Assembly (NCBI GenBank): GCA_026003395.1
Contig: BPHE01000006.1
Location: 1-64,000, forward strand
Origin: Vicingaceae bacterium
GTDB lineage: Bacteria; Bacteroidota; Bacteroidia; Flavobacteriales_E; Vicingaceae
Length of the DNA: 64,000 bases
Direction of reading: 5' to 3'
A program made the translations under genes and the position numbers. Positions within the stretch are counted from its first letter, which is position 1. Each line of letters begins with the position of its first letter. Below the pieces are notes generated by a model. It was given only the letters and a program-made list of their open reading frames with translations. It ran no database searches and was not told the origin of the DNA. This document shows positions 25,696-34,683 of this stretch, piece by piece.

Positions 25696-27666
25696 ATGAA
25701 TCATCAACAACATCATTCGAATCATCACAAACAAATGGTTGAAGATTTTAGAAAACGCTTCTATGTTTCTTTAATTTTATCATTACCGGTTTTGGTATTT
25801 TCTCCCATGATTCAAAATTTTTTGGGCTATTCCCTTGAATTCTTTTTTCAAGATTATTTGTTGTTTGCTCTCTCATCCATCATCTTTATTTATGGTGGTC
25901 AACCATTTCTGAAAGGTTTTTATTCGGAAATAAAAAAAAGAGAGCCCGGCATGATGACACTAATAGCCATAGCTATTTCTGTTGCTTATATTTATAGTGG
26001 AGCAGTTGTGTTTGGATTAAAAGGTAAAATGTTTTTTTGGGAGTTGGTTACACTTATCGACATCATGTTGGCAGGCCATTGGATTGAGATGAAATCTGTC
26101 ATGGGTGCTTCAGGTTCTTTAGAATTACTCGTCAGTCTTATTCCGGACACAGCACACAAAATAACCGGAGATGAAATTATTGACATTTCGTTGGATCAAA
26201 TTAAAAAAGATGATATATTGCTTGTCAAACCCGGAGAAAAAATTCCGGCTGACGGCATTGTTATCGAAGGCGAGAGCGCCATCAATCAATCCATGTTGAC
26301 AGGCGAATCTATACCGGTAACCAAAATGAAAGGTGATGAAGTCATTGGCGGATCAATCAATGGAAATGGATCTTTAAAAATTAAAGTGGTAAATGCCGGG
26401 GATGACAGTTATTTGAAAAAAGTAATCCACCTGGTTGAAGAAGCACAAAAAACAAAATCAAAAACCCAACATTTGGCGAACAAAGCAGCCAAATGGTTGA
26501 CATTGGTTGCCATCGGAACGGGTATAATCACCTTTATTTCATGGATTATAGCGGGATATGACATTTCCTTTGCGATTGAGCGAATGGTCTCGGTCATGGT
26601 GATTTCATGTCCTCATGCCCTCGGATTGGCTATCCCTTTGGTAGTAGCAATTTCCACATCGGTTTCTGCACAACACGGTTTATTGATTCGCAATAGAACA
26701 GCTTTCGAAAATGCCCGTAAAATATCGGCTATTGTTTTTGATAAAACCGGCACCCTCACAAAAGGTGAATTTGAAGTTTCCCGCTATCATTCATTTTTGT
26801 CTGAATATTCTGATAAAGATATTTTAAAAATAGCGGCTTCATTAGAAGCAAATTCTGAACACCCTATCGCTCAAGGCATCATTCAAAAAGCCAAAGAACT
26901 GTCTATTGCCACATTTGACATTTCACAATTTGAATCAATGACAGGAAAAGGGATTAAAGCCGTCTGGAATGACCATGAAATCATGATTGTCAGTCCGGGT
27001 TATTTGAAAGAAAAAAATATAACTATACCCGCAACCGACAAGGAAAGCTCAATGGAAACAATCGTTTATCTGTTGATTGATGAAAAATTGGCTGGGTTGA
27101 TTGCTTTATCCGACAGCCTACGTTCTGAATCTAAAAGTGCAATTGAACAATTTAAAAAAGATGGCATTAAAGTATATATGGCAACGGGCGACAATAAAAA
27201 AGTGGCAATGGCCGTAGCCGATATTTTAAAATTAGATGGATTTTATGCCGAAGTTTTACCACACGAAAAAGTTGAAATTATCAAGAATTTACAATCACGT
27301 GGAGAATTTGTTGCCATGACCGGAGATGGTGTGAATGATGCGCCAGCGTTGGCTCAGGCCGATATAGGCATCGCTGTTGGTTCAGGCACCGATATCGCTG
27401 CCGAAACTGCTGATATTATCCTGGTCAAAAGCAATCCCATGGATATACTTCATTTAATACGATTTGGAAAAGCTACATATAAAAAAATGATACAAAACCT
27501 TGTTTGGGCAACAGGATATAATGCTCTTACCATCCCCCTGGCAGCCGGCATACTTTTTCCTTTTGGTATTTTAATGAGTCCCGCAGCCGGCGCCATATTG
27601 ATGAGTTTAAGCACCGTCATTGTGGCTATCAACGCACGCCTATTAAAGTATAGCATAAAAAATTAA
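25696..27666 (+). CDS. copB: CopB-type copper-translocating P1B ATPase (CPH motif)
   Basis: A 656-residue inner-membrane pump. It begins with a His-rich stretch (MNHQQHHSNHHKQ) rather than a Cys-type metal-binding domain. Catalytic parts seen: actuator TGES, the transmembrane metal motif CPH in MVISCPHALGLAIP, phosphorylation motif DKTGTLTKG, the HP dipeptide of the nucleotide domain (SEHPIAQG) and hinge GDGVNDAPALAQAD. CPH rather than CPC places it in the CopB/P1B-3-like group, which exports copper or silver to the periplasm. It follows the NDH-2 gene by 12 bases and so probably belongs to the same transcript. Confidence 0.95.
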   Translation: MNHQQHHSNHHKQMVEDFRKRFYVSLILSLPVLVFSPMIQNFLGYSLEFFFQDYLLFALSSIIFIYGGQPFLKGFYSEIKKREPGMMTLIAIAISVAYIYSGAVVFGLKGKMFFWELVTLIDIMLAGHWIEMKSVMGASGSLELLVSLIPDTAHKITGDEIIDISLDQIKKDDILLVKPGEKIPADGIVIEGESAINQSMLTGESIPVTKMKGDEVIGGSINGNGSLKIKVVNAGDDSYLKKVIHLVEEAQKTKSKTQHLANKAAKWLTLVAIGTGIITFISWIIAGYDISFAIERMVSVMVISCPHALGLAIPLVVAISTSVSAQHGLLIRNRTAFENARKISAIVFDKTGTLTKGEFEVSRYHSFLSEYSDKDILKIAASLEANSEHPIAQGIIQKAKELSIATFDISQFESMTGKGIKAVWNDHEIMIVSPGYLKEKNITIPATDKESSMETIVYLLIDEKLAGLIALSDSLRSESKSAIEQFKKDGIKVYMATGDNKKVAMAVADILKLDGFYAEVLPHEKVEIIKNLQSRGEFVAMTGDGVNDAPALAQADIGIAVGSGTDIAAETADIILVKSNPMDILHLIRFGKATYKKMIQNLVWATGYNALTIPLAAGILFPFGILMSPAAGAILMSLSTVIVAINARLLKYSIKN

Positions 27667-27695
27667 TTCGAATAAAAATTTTTCATGCTTTTTTT

Positions 27696-27703
27696 TAACT
27701 TTG
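27696..27703 (+). promoter_or_regulatory. Candidate -7 promoter element before the B12 riboswitch
   Basis: TAACTTTG fits TAnnTTTG and lies about 30 bases before the first conserved riboswitch bases, a suitable place for the start of the riboswitch transcript. A convincing -33 element is not evident. Confidence 0.5.
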
Positions 27704-27731
27704 CCGCAAACGTTCATTTTGATTTCAATCG

Positions 27732-27901
27732 CCTTGCAGGTTCCCCGTAAACCGGGGGTGAAAAGGGAATTCCGTGAAAATCGGAAGCTATGCCCGTAGC
27801 TGTGAGCTTCAAATATATTTATTGCCAATAACGGCCACTGTTCGCTTTTTGCGAATGGGAAGGCGGCAATAAAGAAGCGAGCCAGAAGACCTGCCTGCAT
27901 T
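27732..27901 (+). promoter_or_regulatory. Cobalamin (B12) riboswitch aptamer
   Basis: Conserved elements of the cobalamin aptamer occur in order: GCAGGTTCC, GGTGAAAAGGGAA, a CCGTGAAAATCGG-like segment followed by GAAGCTATGCCCGTAGCTGTG, then the variable arm, GGGAAGGC, GCGAGCCAGAAGACCTGCC. The outer stem pairs TTGCAGG with CCTGC at the end. The class senses cobalamin derivatives and lowers expression of uptake genes when B12 is plentiful. The gene downstream is a BtuB-like receptor, fully consistent with this. Confidence 0.95.
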
Positions 27902-27915
27902 GGCTTTTGCGATCA

Positions 27916-27944
27916 ATTGCCTTCGGGACCAAAGGCAAATTGAA
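27916..27944 (+). promoter_or_regulatory. Hairpin downstream of the riboswitch
   Basis: CAATTGCCTT and AAGGCAAATTG flank CGGGACCA, forming an imperfect stem (one unpaired base) directly after the aptamer. There is no long T run after it. It could be part of the riboswitch expression platform or a loop partner. Confidence 0.5.
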
Positions 27945-27992
27945 ATGCTCTCAAGGAGTATTCTTTCCTTTTGATGTTTTTCTTTTGCTATG

Positions 27993-28025
27993 TCCCGTGG
28001 GCTTTGAATGTTGACACTCACGGGA
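27993..28025 (+). promoter_or_regulatory. Hairpin next to the btuB start codon, possible translational expression platform
   Basis: TCCCGTG (27993-27999) is complementary to CACGGGA (28019-28025), which ends one base before the ATG at 28027. A stem here would cover the initiation region, as expected for a riboswitch that acts on translation. The link to the aptamer fold is inferred. Confidence 0.55.
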
Positions 28026-28026
28026 A

Positions 28027-29937
28027 ATGAGAATTGTATTTTACATATCTATTTGTTGGTTGGTTAATCCCTTCCATCTTTTTGGTCAAAATGTACCAAT
28101 CGTGCAATCATTGCCGGAATTTACCATTGAATCGCAACGGCTGGATATCGACTCCAATGATTTCGAAAAACTTGTAAAACCCGACAGTGCGTGGTCAAAA
28201 ATCTACTCCCAACAAAACATACATCAGTGGTTAAGTATGGAAGGCATTTCTTTTGTACGCAACTATGGCGTTTCAAATCTTGCCACCATTTCTCTCAGGG
28301 GTGGCAATGCCGCTCAAACTGCCGTAGTAATCGATGGTATAAATGTAAACAATCCGATGAACGGACAAACAGATTTTAACGCGATACCTCTGTTTTTTTT
28401 CAATGACATTTACCTATTTGCCGGTGGAAATGCTGCTTCGTGGGGTAGTGGTGCGGTGACCGGTACTATCCATCTCAATCAAAACACCGGTAAAGATTCT
28501 GTTGCCTCTATCTCTTTAACGCAAGATTTCAACTCTCTACAAAATTATACTGCAGGTTTAAAAACAATATTGGTCAAACCTTCTCTAAAAATTTCATCCA
28601 ATGTATTATGGCAATTTCAAACCAATCGGTTTTCGCTTAGCCATTATGATATCGATACAGCTATAGAGGCCTCTTCCCGGCAAAAAGGGTTAAACTTTTC
28701 AATTGTAGGCAATATCAAAACACATTGGACAATTATTGCAAAAATTTATGCTGTCGATTTAAAAGCCAAAATTGCCCCAACGCTTAATTTAACTGATACA
28801 GGGCAATATCAAAACACCGGTTTTGTATTATCTTACATGCGTTTTATGCGTCAAAAAAATAAAAGAAAATGGGTGCAAACGTTGGCTCACAATTATCAAA
28901 GCATTGATTATTTCGACAAAAAAATTGGCTTAGAATCCGACAACTCGGTCAACTTTATTTTATACGAACATGAGTATTCGATGCCGGTTAAATCATGGCA
29001 TTTATCCGGTGGATTGAACTCTCAATATGAATGGGCTCAATCGCCCGGATATGAAAACACAAAAAACCGCATGAAATCGGCATTGTTTTTAAGTACGAAA
29101 AAACCATTTCACAAAAATATGTTTCTCCATTTGAATGCACGGCAGGAATTTTCGTTTTTTAACCAAAATTTCATTCATGCCAATGTGTATGATATTCGTC
29201 TGACCAAAAACTTCAACAGGCATTTTGAGATGATGGCTGCAACGTCCAAAGTATTCCGTTTGCCAACATTCAACGACTTGTTTTGGCAACCGGGAGGATC
29301 TCCTTATTTAAAACCTGAAAAAGGTTTCAGACATGAATTAGGTTTTTCATTTAAAACATTAGGCAATAATCAAACATTCCGTCATCAATCACAGATATTT
29401 TACGGCATCATGAACAACCAACTTGTATGGACACCTGAAGGCACCATCTGGACCGCAAAAAATATCCTGCATACTCAAAATTTCGGGCTTGAAACCCAAA
29501 CATCCTATCAATATCATTGGAGTCAAAACAATTCAATGTTCTGGCAAGTCCGGACATACTACACCATTGCCGATGAAATCAATCCCGGGGAAAATCCTTG
29601 GGAAATTTCCAAGATACAGCAATTAATTTACATACCGATGTATCGTTACCATTTTGGAGTGGGAATAAATGTGGACCGATGGTCAGTCAGATGGTACAGC
29701 AATTACACGGGTTATATCTACACACTTTCCGATCACTCTCAATGGTTGGAACCGTTTTGGCTACATCATATACTCTTGGGAAAAAACTTCCGGATGAACC
29801 ACAATCACACGATTTCATGCAACATTTATGTGCAAAATGTCTTCAATAATGCATATCAAACAATGAGCAACAGACCTATGCCCGGTCGAACAATCGGAAT
29901 AATGTTAAACCTAAACCATAAAAACAATAAACTATGA
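28027..29937 (+). CDS. btuB: BtuB-like TonB-dependent cobalamin receptor
   Basis: A 636-residue outer-membrane receptor. Signal peptide to about residue 21 (FHLFGQ). The plug domain covers about residues 45-155 (ISLRGGNAAQTAVVIDGINV, SWGSGAVTGTIHL), followed by a 22-strand barrel. It lacks the N-terminal carboxypeptidase-regulatory domain of SusC-type receptors. Preceded by a cobalamin riboswitch, so the substrate is almost certainly a cobamide, imported with TonB energy. The stop overlaps the next gene by 4 bases, forming an operon with two T9SS-sorted proteins. Confidence 0.93.
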   Translation: MRIVFYISICWLVNPFHLFGQNVPIVQSLPEFTIESQRLDIDSNDFEKLVKPDSAWSKIYSQQNIHQWLSMEGISFVRNYGVSNLATISLRGGNAAQTAVVIDGINVNNPMNGQTDFNAIPLFFFNDIYLFAGGNAASWGSGAVTGTIHLNQNTGKDSVASISLTQDFNSLQNYTAGLKTILVKPSLKISSNVLWQFQTNRFSLSHYDIDTAIEASSRQKGLNFSIVGNIKTHWTIIAKIYAVDLKAKIAPTLNLTDTGQYQNTGFVLSYMRFMRQKNKRKWVQTLAHNYQSIDYFDKKIGLESDNSVNFILYEHEYSMPVKSWHLSGGLNSQYEWAQSPGYENTKNRMKSALFLSTKKPFHKNMFLHLNARQEFSFFNQNFIHANVYDIRLTKNFNRHFEMMAATSKVFRLPTFNDLFWQPGGSPYLKPEKGFRHELGFSFKTLGNNQTFRHQSQIFYGIMNNQLVWTPEGTIWTAKNILHTQNFGLETQTSYQYHWSQNNSMFWQVRTYYTIADEINPGENPWEISKIQQLIYIPMYRYHFGVGINVDRWSVRWYSNYTGYIYTLSDHSQWLEPFWLHHILLGKNFRMNHNHTISCNIYVQNVFNNAYQTMSNRPMPGRTIGIMLNLNHKNNKL

Positions 29938-30923
29938 AAAAAATTATGCTTTTGGCCGGTTTTATTGCCGGAATTTCAGTAAACAGCCAAACTACGGCTG
30001 ATTTTGAAAATCTTAACCTTCCCAACGATTCTTATTGGAATGGTTCTTCGCAACCATTGGGAAGCGGATTCTCAAGTGGAAATGTTTACATGCCCAATTA
30101 TTATGATACGGCATGGGGTGGTTATTGGGCATCCGGATGGGCCTATAGCAATAAAACCGACAGCACCACACCGGGTTATGGCAACATGTATTCGGCCCGT
30201 GCCGGAAGTGGCTACAACCAATCTTCCATTTATGCTATCGGACAAAACAATGCAAAAATTATTTTAACAGGAAACGCTCTCGGCAAAGTAGTGGAAGGAT
30301 TGTATGTAACCAACTCCACTTATGCCTATTATAGCATGAAAGATGGAGATATGTTTGCCCGTAAATTTGGTGACACAACAGGAACAGGCTGCCTTTGCCC
30401 TCAAGGATCTTATCCCGACTGGTTTAAATTGACAATTAAAAAATACTACAATGGAACACTTGCCAATGATTCGGTTGAATTTTATTTGGCTGATTACCGT
30501 TTTAGCGACAATTCGCAAGATTATATTATCAAAGATTGGACATGGGTAGACCTAAGTTCTCTGGGAAATGCCGACAGCTTATTATTTACGCTTTCATCTT
30601 CTGACGTAGGACAATGGGGCATGAATACTCCCGCCTTCTTTTGTGTAGATAATATTGTTACCCGCGATGCAGGGGTGGGCATATCCGAACATTTACCGGC
30701 TATTGTAAATGTTTATCCTAACCCGGCTAATGATTTTGTATACATAGACAACACCGGAAACAACATGCTTTGTTTTTTGCAAGATGCTACCGGTAGATTA
30801 ATCCACACATTCACAGTTTATAAAGGACAAAACCGCCTGGATTTGCAAGATTTAACACCCGGAATTTATTTTCTAACAACGAATTCCACAAATAACACTC
30901 CTGTTAAAATCATTAAAAAATGA
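29934..30923 (+). CDS. DUF4465 domain protein with T9SS type A sorting tail, in the B12 operon
   Basis: A 329-residue secreted protein. Signal peptide (MKKIMLLAGF...VNSQ), then a DUF4465 beta-sandwich domain (about 22-245; TADFENLNLPNDSYWNGS, GGYWASGWAYSNKTD, the VYVTNSTYAYYSM-like strand, FCVDNI). A Cys pair occurs in GTGCLCPQG. The C-terminal ~75 residues are a T9SS type A sorting domain (NVYPNPANDFVYIDN ... GIYFLTT ... VKIIKK), so the protein is sent through the type IX system and attached or released at the cell surface. Translational overlap with btuB under the riboswitch suggests that it helps capture cobamides. Confidence 0.88.
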   Translation: MKKIMLLAGFIAGISVNSQTTADFENLNLPNDSYWNGSSQPLGSGFSSGNVYMPNYYDTAWGGYWASGWAYSNKTDSTTPGYGNMYSARAGSGYNQSSIYAIGQNNAKIILTGNALGKVVEGLYVTNSTYAYYSMKDGDMFARKFGDTTGTGCLCPQGSYPDWFKLTIKKYYNGTLANDSVEFYLADYRFSDNSQDYIIKDWTWVDLSSLGNADSLLFTLSSSDVGQWGMNTPAFFCVDNIVTRDAGVGISEHLPAIVNVYPNPANDFVYIDNTGNNMLCFLQDATGRLIHTFTVYKGQNRLDLQDLTPGIYFLTTNSTNNTPVKIIKK

Positions 30924-31909
30924 AAAAAAATCTGTTTTTGGTATTGTTGGTTACCGGGTTGCATGCGGATGTGAAGGCACAATTCCCTCCGCCCGCAGGT
31001 CAACCCGGCACCACTGCCATTCATAAAGACAGCAGTATTTTTTCCGGCTGGGCATCCCATGTGCAAATCATTCGTGGATGGCAAAATATTGCAGACACAA
31101 CATTGGGTAAAACAACTGTCGGGGATAGCACCAAAGCTACCGGGAAAGCCGATGGCAGTGTTGTGAGCTTGGGTGACGGTGGCATGGCTATTGTGTATTG
31201 CGACCCTCCAATAAAAGATATTCCCGGTTGGGACTTTGCCATTTTTGAAAACGGGTTTAGCGACTCTTTTCTCGAATTGGCTTTTGTAGAAGTAAGCTCT
31301 GACGGGCAAAACTTTTTCAGATTTCCGGCCGTTTCTTACACACAAACATCCACGCAGATCGGGGGTTTTGACACCTTGGATGCCACAAAAATTAACAATT
31401 TTGCAGGAAAATACCGTATTTATTACGGAACTCCTTTCGATTTAAACGAATTAAAAAATACCACCGGATTGGACATAAACAACATTACCCATATTCGCAT
31501 CATAGATGTGGTAGGCAGCATCAATCCTCAATATGCCACATACGATCAATATGGCAATCCTGTTAATGACCCCTGGCCAACACCTTATGCTTCCGGGGGA
31601 TTTGATCTTGATGCTATTGGGTTCATTCAAACTCCTTTAAGCATCGATCGGCATGAATACAGCCATCAAATCAAAGCATATCCGAATCCGGCCTCACATT
31701 TTATTCATTTGTTGATCCCACAGGAACTTCTGAACAATGGAAATACTTATGTAGAAATTATCGAATTGCCAACCGGTCAAACACTAAAAAAATTAACCTT
31801 GAACGAAACACAACAACCAATGAATATTGCCGACATCAAACCAGGACTATATCTTTTTAAAATAACAACGGTCAAAGAAATTTATTTTGTAAGATGGTTG
31901 AAAGTTTGA
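30920..31909 (+). CDS. T9SS-sorted surface protein, in the B12 operon
   Basis: A 329-residue secreted protein with signal peptide (LHADVKAQ) and a C-terminal T9SS type A sorting domain (IKAYPNPASHFIHLL ... GLYLFKITTV). The central domain (about 35-240) has a beta-sandwich look with GSVVSLGDGGMAIVYCDPPI, DFAIFENGFSDSFLELAFVE and VSSDGQNFFRFP, a pattern seen in uncharacterised Bacteroidota surface proteins. ATG overlaps the preceding stop, so the three genes are one transcript. A role in cobamide binding or handling is inferred from position only. Confidence 0.85.
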   Translation: MKKNLFLVLLVTGLHADVKAQFPPPAGQPGTTAIHKDSSIFSGWASHVQIIRGWQNIADTTLGKTTVGDSTKATGKADGSVVSLGDGGMAIVYCDPPIKDIPGWDFAIFENGFSDSFLELAFVEVSSDGQNFFRFPAVSYTQTSTQIGGFDTLDATKINNFAGKYRIYYGTPFDLNELKNTTGLDINNITHIRIIDVVGSINPQYATYDQYGNPVNDPWPTPYASGGFDLDAIGFIQTPLSIDRHEYSHQIKAYPNPASHFIHLLIPQELLNNGNTYVEIIELPTGQTLKKLTLNETQQPMNIADIKPGLYLFKITTVKEIYFVRWLKV

Positions 31910-31970
31910 AATAAATCTAACTTTTTTATTTTATTCTTATGATGCAGTAAAAATATAATTGAATCGCATG

Positions 31971-32003
31971 CAATCTTTAGAAATATAACAAAACTAAAGA
32001 TTG
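31971..32003. repeat. 10-bp inverted repeat after the B12 operon
   Basis: CAATCTTTAG (31971-31980) is exactly complementary to CTAAAGATTG (31994-32003), with a 13-base loop. Situated 61 bases after the last stop of the B12 operon. It may end or protect that transcript, but there is no T run, so an intrinsic terminator is not certain. Confidence 0.55.
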
Positions 32004-32044
32004 AGAAAACCATAATACGCAAAGCATTAGAATATGGTTTTTAT

Positions 32045-32070
32045 AAAAAAAGGGATCATAAATGACCCCT
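32045..32070 (-). terminator. Intrinsic terminator of pnp
   Basis: On the minus strand, GGGGTCA, loop TTTA, then TGATCCC (one mismatch) followed by seven T. It lies 35 bases after the pnp stop. Confidence 0.75.
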
Positions 32071-32104
32071 TCTATTTTATGAGTGTAGAAATATTATCTT
32101 CTCC

Positions 32105-34276
32105 TTATCTTCTCCTGTCGTGCGTGGGGGTAGGTTTTTGTGAAAGATGTTTTGGTTTTTCCAGTAACGCTTTTCGCGACAATTTCATTTTGCCGGTTTT
32201 ACTATCTACTCCTATAAGTTTCACCATCACTTCATCTCCTTCTTTCAACACATCTTCCACTTTTTCCGTTTTTTTCCAGTCAATTTCAGAGATATGCAGC
32301 AGCCCATCTTTGCCGGGTAGTATTTCAATAAATGCACCAAAGGGCATAATTGCTTTCACTTTACCTTTGTAAACTTCTCCCACCTCAGGAACAGTTATGA
32401 TAGCCCTGATTCTCTCCATGGCTTCCGCACCTGCACTTTCGTCTACAGCTGCTATTTCTACCACACCCACACCGTTTTTCTCTTCAATGGTAATAGTAGT
32501 CTTGGTTTCTTGTTGGATGGATTGTATAATTTTTCCTCCGGGTCCAATCACAGCCCCTATCATATCTTTGGGAATTTCCAAAGACAATATACGCGGCACA
32601 TGGGGTTTATAATTATCCCTTGGTTTGTCGATAATTTTGTTCATTTCTTCAAGGATGTGTAAACGGCCTCTTTTTGCTTGTTCGAGAGCTTTTTCAAGTA
32701 TTTCGAAATTCAATCCTTGAATTTTTATATCCATCTGACAGGCAGTAATACCCTCGGATGTCCCTGCCACTTTAAAATCCATATCTCCCAAATGGTCTTC
32801 ATCGCCAAGAATATCGGACAATACCGCCCAACGTCCTGTTTTTTCATCTGTAATCAAGCCCATGGCAATACCCGATACCGCAGATTTAATTTTAACCCCT
32901 GCATCCATCAACGCCATCGAACCGGCACAAACAGTAGCCATTGAGGACGATCCGTTTGATTCCAATATATCTGAAACCACACGTATGGTATATGGATTTT
33001 CATCATCTCCGGGTATGACATATTTTAATGCACGCATGGCAAGGTTCCCATGACCTATTTCTCTTCTTCCCGGACCGCGGTTTGGTTTGATTTCTCCGGT
33101 TGAGAATGCAGGGAAGTTATAGTGTAAGATAAATTTATCCGAACCTTGATAGAGGGCTCCGTCTACTGTTTGTTCATCGAGTTTTGTACCAAGAGTGACG
33201 GTAGTCAACGATTGGGTTTCTCCACGTGTGAATATGGCCGACCCATGCGGTATAGGCAAATAATCTACCTCTCCCCAAATGGGACGAATTTCATCGGTTT
33301 TTCGGCCATCCAATCTTTTTCCGTGCTCAAGAATGACTTCTCTGACTGCTTCTTTTTGTACGTTATGAAAGTATTTCTTTATCAAAAATGCTTTTTCGGC
33401 TAATTCTTCGGGTGTCAACATCTGTTCAAACTCATCCTGTACGGTTTTAAATAACTCTTTGCGTTTATGTTTATCGGCTATGCCTTGAAGTGCAATGCTT
33501 TTATATTTTTCATATGCAAAATCACGTATGCGTTTTTCCAATTCTTCATCATGCGTTTCATGTTGATACTCTCTTTTAATATTAGCGCCCGGCACTTTTG
33601 CAGCCAATCGTTCCAAGGCCTCACATTGTTTTTTTATGGCTTCGTGTGCTTGTTTGATTGCTTCGATCATATCTTTTTCCTGTACTTCTTTCATTTCTCC
33701 TTCTACCATCACAATGCTGTCTTTCGTGCCGGCCACAATCAAATCTATATCTGCCTGTTCCATATCTGTTGCATCCGGATTTATCCTCCATTGACCGTTG
33801 ATTCTGGCTACCCGCACTTCTGAAACGGGACCATTGAAAGGTATGTCGGAGACAGCCAATGCTGCGGCTGCAGCCAAGCAAGCAAGTGCATCCGGATTGT
33901 CTCCTTCTTTGGCAGAAATCAAAGTTACTTGCACTTGAGTTTCAGCATGATAATCTTCAGGAAACAAAGGTCTCAAAGCACGGTCAATCAATCTGGAAAT
34001 CAATATCTCATTATCACTGGGTCGGTTTTCGCGTTTTAAAAAGCCTCCGGGAAATCTGCCGGTTGCAGAAAATTTTTCTCTGTAATCCACCGTCAAAGGC
34101 ATAAAATCGATGTTATCTGCGGCTTCTTTAGCTGAGACAACCGTAGCCAACAACATTGTCGTGCCCAGTTTAACTACTGCTGCTCCATCAGCTTGTTTGG
34201 CCAGACGGCCTGTTTCAATTTCTATCACCCTGCCATCGGGTAAGTTTACTTTTTCAATAATCGCTTCTGGTTTCAT
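32105..34276 (-). CDS. pnp: Polyribonucleotide nucleotidyltransferase (PNPase)
   Basis: A 723-residue phosphorolytic 3'-5' exoribonuclease that degrades mRNA in the cytoplasm as a trimer. Two RNase PH-like domains (about 5-230 and 310-540; second core with [20 protein letters not shown] and [17 protein letters not shown]), a KH domain with [14 protein letters not shown] (about 563-576), then an S1 domain ([20 protein letters not shown]). Full family length. It follows rpsO, the classic order, with a terminator-like hairpin in between. Confidence 0.98.
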   Translation of the reverse strand: MKPEAIIEKVNLPDGRVIEIETGRLAKQADGAAVVKLGTTMLLATVVSAKEAADNIDFMPLTVDYREKFSATGRFPGGFLKRENRPSDNEILISRLIDRALRPLFPEDYHAETQVQVTLISAKEGDNPDALACLAAAAALAVSDIPFNGPVSEVRVARINGQWRINPDATDMEQADIDLIVAGTKDSIVMVEGEMKEVQEKDMIEAIKQAHEAIKKQCEALERLAAKVPGANIKREYQHETHDEELEKRIRDFAYEKYKSIALQGIADKHKRKELFKTVQDEFEQMLTPEELAEKAFLIKKYFHNVQKEAVREVILEHGKRLDGRKTDEIRPIWGEVDYLPIPHGSAIFTRGETQSLTTVTLGTKLDEQTVDGALYQGSDKFILHYNFPAFSTGEIKPNRGPGRREIGHGNLAMRALKYVIPGDDENPYTIRVVSDILESNGSSSMATVCAGSMALMDAGVKIKSAVSGIAMGLITDEKTGRWAVLSDILGDEDHLGDMDFKVAGTSEGITACQMDIKIQGLNFEILEKALEQAKRGRLHILEEMNKIIDKPRDNYKPHVPRILSLEIPKDMIGAVIGPGGKIIQSIQQETKTTITIEEKNGVGVVEIAAVDESAGAEAMERIRAIITVPEVGEVYKGKVKAIMPFGAFIEILPGKDGLLHISEIDWKKTEKVEDVLKEGDEVMVKLIGVDSKTGKMKLSRKALLEKPKHLSQKPTPTHDRRR

Positions 34277-34300
34277 AATATTTTATATTTTAACAAAAAA

Positions 34301-34325
34301 GGGGGGTAAATTTTCCTTGCCCCCC
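34301..34325 (-). terminator. Hairpin terminator between rpsO and pnp
   Basis: Six G at 34301-34306 pair with six C at 34320-34325; on the minus strand the stem is followed by TTTTTTG. It lies 39 bases beyond the rpsO stop and 24 bases before the pnp start, and may partly separate rpsO from pnp expression. Confidence 0.75.
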
Positions 34326-34364
34326 TCCAAAAAAACTTATATAAATTTTCAAAATTTATTCAAA

Positions 34365-34634
34365 TTATCTTCTTAAAGACAACTCTTCCAATATTTTTCT
34401 GTATTCTTCGAAATTCTTTCTTTTCAAGTAATCCAAAAGTTTTCTTCTTTTACCGACCAACAAAACAAGAGACCTTTCGGTAACTTTGTCTTTTTTATTT
34501 TTTTTCAAATGTTCTGTAAGGTGATTGATTCTTTCGGTAAAAATAGCTATCTGCGTGCGTGAATCACCGGTATTTTTTTCATCGCCGGTCATTTTTTTTG
34601 CAATCTCCGCTTTTTTTTCTTTTGTTAAATACAT
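34365..34634 (-). CDS. rpsO: 30S ribosomal protein S15
   Basis: An 89-residue ribosomal protein, the exact usual length. Family marks: TGDSRTQIAIFTERINHLTE, HLKKNKKDKVTERSLVLLVG and KRRKLLDYLKRKNFEEYRKI. It binds 16S rRNA during assembly of the 30S central domain. It has its own near-consensus promoter at 34654-34683 and is followed by pnp. Confidence 0.98.
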   Translation of the reverse strand: MYLTKEKKAEIAKKMTGDEKNTGDSRTQIAIFTERINHLTEHLKKNKKDKVTERSLVLLVGKRRKLLDYLKRKNFEEYRKILEELSLRR

Positions 34635-34653
34635 AGCTTCAAAAATTAGGCTG

Positions 34654-34683
34654 CAAATTTAATATTTTTATTGTTATTAACAA
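34654..34683 (-). promoter_or_regulatory. Near-consensus Bacteroidota promoter of rpsO
   Basis: On the minus strand: TTG (34681-34683), 19 bases, then TAAATTTG (34654-34661), which matches the TTG/TAnnTTTG type, 19 bases before the rpsO ATG. It begins immediately after the accD stop codon. Confidence 0.75.

Noticed and set aside
27643-27900. 85-residue minus-strand ORF opposite the B12 riboswitch
   Set aside because: It lies entirely on the conserved aptamer and the end of copB; the plus-strand RNA elements explain the sequence.
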